DNA from: Kalaharituber pfeilii
Lineage: Eukaryota > Ascomycota > Pezizomycetes > Pezizales > Pezizaceae
Assembly: GCA_015179045.1 (NCBI GenBank)
Contig: WHUZ01000183.1
Coordinates: 1-43,583, forward strand
Reading direction: 5' to 3'
DNA length: 43,583 nt
The translations under genes were made by a program, and so were the position numbers. Shown one piece after another: positions 42,241 to 43,583 of this stretch (position 1 is its first letter; each line of letters opens with the position of its first letter). The notes under the pieces were generated by a model. The model worked only from the letters and a program-made list of their open reading frames with translations. It was not told where the DNA came from and searched no databases.

Positions 42241-43583
42241 GTGATGAATGCAAGCAAGCTCACCTTCTCATACAAGGTTTTAGTCGGCTTTTATATTTTA
42301 CGCTTCATATGGGCATTCGTTCCCCTCACAATAGCAGCAGCGCTGTTGAGTATGTCCTCAAAAAGAGGTCCGGGGATGCCGACAGGAATGGTAGCGGGCA
42401 ATGTCTTGACTCAAGTCATGGTATGTTTATCCAAACGTGACTCATGTAGAATCCCTTACTGAAGCTCGATGTATTTAGAGCGTGATCACCATAATTTGGT
42501 CTGGTTTAGATATACTTGGTTTTATTATGCCGGCAATAGAAATGGCACTTCGGTGCTGTGGCGCCAGCCATCTAATCGCTGCCATGATTCTCACCATCCT
42601 GAGTACAGGATTTTTTATCGCCTTAGGAATACAGTCGCATTATCTTCTAGGGGTGGCTGGTGCCAAAGGCTGCGAGCATCTTCATCCGGTTGACGGCAGC
42701 TTAGGATATGGGTACCTTTGGGAGGGAACCAACCCGTTAGACCCATATTCTGCTCCCACATCACTCCAGAATGCAAGAAAACAATGCAAGTCTTGGGTCA
42801 ACCATTGGCGATTAATTAGCGCAGCAGCGTATGTATATTTTGTATTTTTTCTCCTTATTGTGCTTATTGTTTCATTTTTAATTTTCCTTACGCCTGCTTC
42901 GATCCTTGCATGACAAAACAGCAGAATAATCCGGTACACCCTTAGGTGCCTCCACATTTTTCTCGCCATCCTCCTATATGCAAGTTTCGCCTATCCCTAC
43001 CTCATAGCCAACATGCGTTTCAGAAGGCGTAGTCGGGAACGGGATGTCTGGGAGCGTGTTCACAATTGTGCAAACACCGTTGACCGACAACCTGGTAACA
43101 GCGGCGCCATAACGGAGGAAATATTGGATCAGGAAATGAAGAGTAATAGTAGCAAAGGGAAAGAAAAAGAATTCGCAGGCCAGCAAACTGTGTACAACGT
43201 AACACTCAAGTTGATTCAAGTGTTGGGAATATATGAATGTGCTAGCACGATCGTTAAGCAATCTCATTATGCGGATATGAGGAGCTTAATGCTAGCATCA
43301 CCGGTAGTCAGAGAAACACTCGTTGGCTCACTTGGGCTATTGCGATTACGACAGTTGTCATGCGGCTCGACCTTCAATACTTACCCATGCGAAGGGACAT
43401 CTATATCCGGGAAAACTGGACAAATGGCAAATACGTTGAAAACATCAAATAGGAGGATGCCTGGTAACAGTGAATGTTGGTCATGTCATGGAAAGATATG
43501 TGAGGTGAGAATTTTCAAACGAAATTCCAGCGCTAGATAAATATTCTGAAGCTCAAGCTATAACTAGGACTGTGCGTTTAAGG
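42241..43583 (+). CDS. Multi-pass membrane protein, partial at the window edge
   Basis: Exon 1 42241-42420 and exon 2 from 42479 (58-nt intron, GTATGT...TAG) encode three membrane segments (about residues 12-37, 60-84, 90-111) and a loop with a Cys pair. Two readings follow. Without further splicing the frame adds a fourth hydrophobic segment (YFVFFLLIVLIVSFLIFLTP) and stops at 42913: a 204-aa four-pass protein, MARVEL-like in layout. Alternatively a 93-nt GTATGT...CAG intron (42829-42921) removes that segment and the stop, and the frame continues through another hydrophobic stretch (IFLAILLYASFAYPYLI) into a soluble domain (43013-43504; IYECASTIVKQSHYADMRSL, CWSCHGKICE). The latter ends at a GTGAGA donor at 43505, so the gene would leave the window. 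No family is named with confidence. The second part could also be a separate gene starting at 43013. Confidence 0.6.

Noticed and set aside
2296..43583. Starship-type giant element
   Set aside because: No DUF3435 tyrosine-recombinase captain or other typical cargo genes were seen; the Myb-like and FAR1-like ORFs are explained by small transposons.

Overview
The window is nuclear DNA of a filamentous ascomycete (Pezizomycotina type). The evidence is short GT...AG introns with CTRAC-like branch sites, secreted fungal enzymes, dispersed 5S rRNA genes, fungal Fot1/pogo-class transposons, Tad-like LINE fragments, and AT-rich stretches resembling the product of repeat-induced point mutation (RIP). 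The species cannot be named from sequence alone.

Layout. (1) 401-1748: an intact secreted subtilisin-like protease (two exons). (2) 2296-8151: a transposon graveyard. A dead Fot1/pogo-like element (2296-5010) carries a nested 786-bp element. Its 3' end and the adjacent 5S rRNA gene are duplicated in tandem (3981-5594 and 6490-8151), with a 677-bp TIR element at the junction. (3) 8312-10542: a second, apparently intact Fot1-like transposon whose 613-aa transposase reads through once two short introns are removed. (4) 11219-14476 (minus): a 1040-aa, mostly disordered protein of unknown function. (5) 15681-17801: two TIR elements and an ORF1-only LINE derivative with a 14-bp target-site duplication. 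(6) 18358-21456: a six-exon secreted GH3 beta-glucosidase with a striking CGG repeat array in its promoter.

(7) 21770-26660: AT-rich repeat territory with a Tc1/mariner-type element, a 33-bp GC-rich minisatellite and a decayed Copia element (gag, zinc knuckle, half-tRNA primer site). (8) 27117-33358: LINE 3' pieces, a second copy of the 677-bp TIR element, a broken gene for a small Cys-rich secreted protein and a 1.1-kb TIR element. (9) 33684-34656 (minus): a stand-alone FAR1-type zinc-finger protein. (10) 36686-37829: a WHxHILDT plus ubiquitin-like protein. (11) 38379-41446: more LINE pieces. (12) 42241 to the end: a membrane-protein gene that runs out of the window.

The most interesting recurrent signal is a set of very short poly(A)-tailed insertions (about 30-45 nt plus A-run). 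They share one of two related 3' ends, lie between perfect or near-perfect 10-14-bp target-site duplications, and in family A contain a conserved GCCC-loop-GGGC hairpin whose loop varies. The same tails end larger copies: RNase H-bearing LINE fragments and ORF1-only copies. I read this as a Tad-like LINE machinery that repeatedly mobilises its own 3' hairpin tail and ORF1-only deletion derivatives. Other genes show no obvious cooperation beyond secreted degradative enzymes embedded in a repeat-rich neighbourhood.
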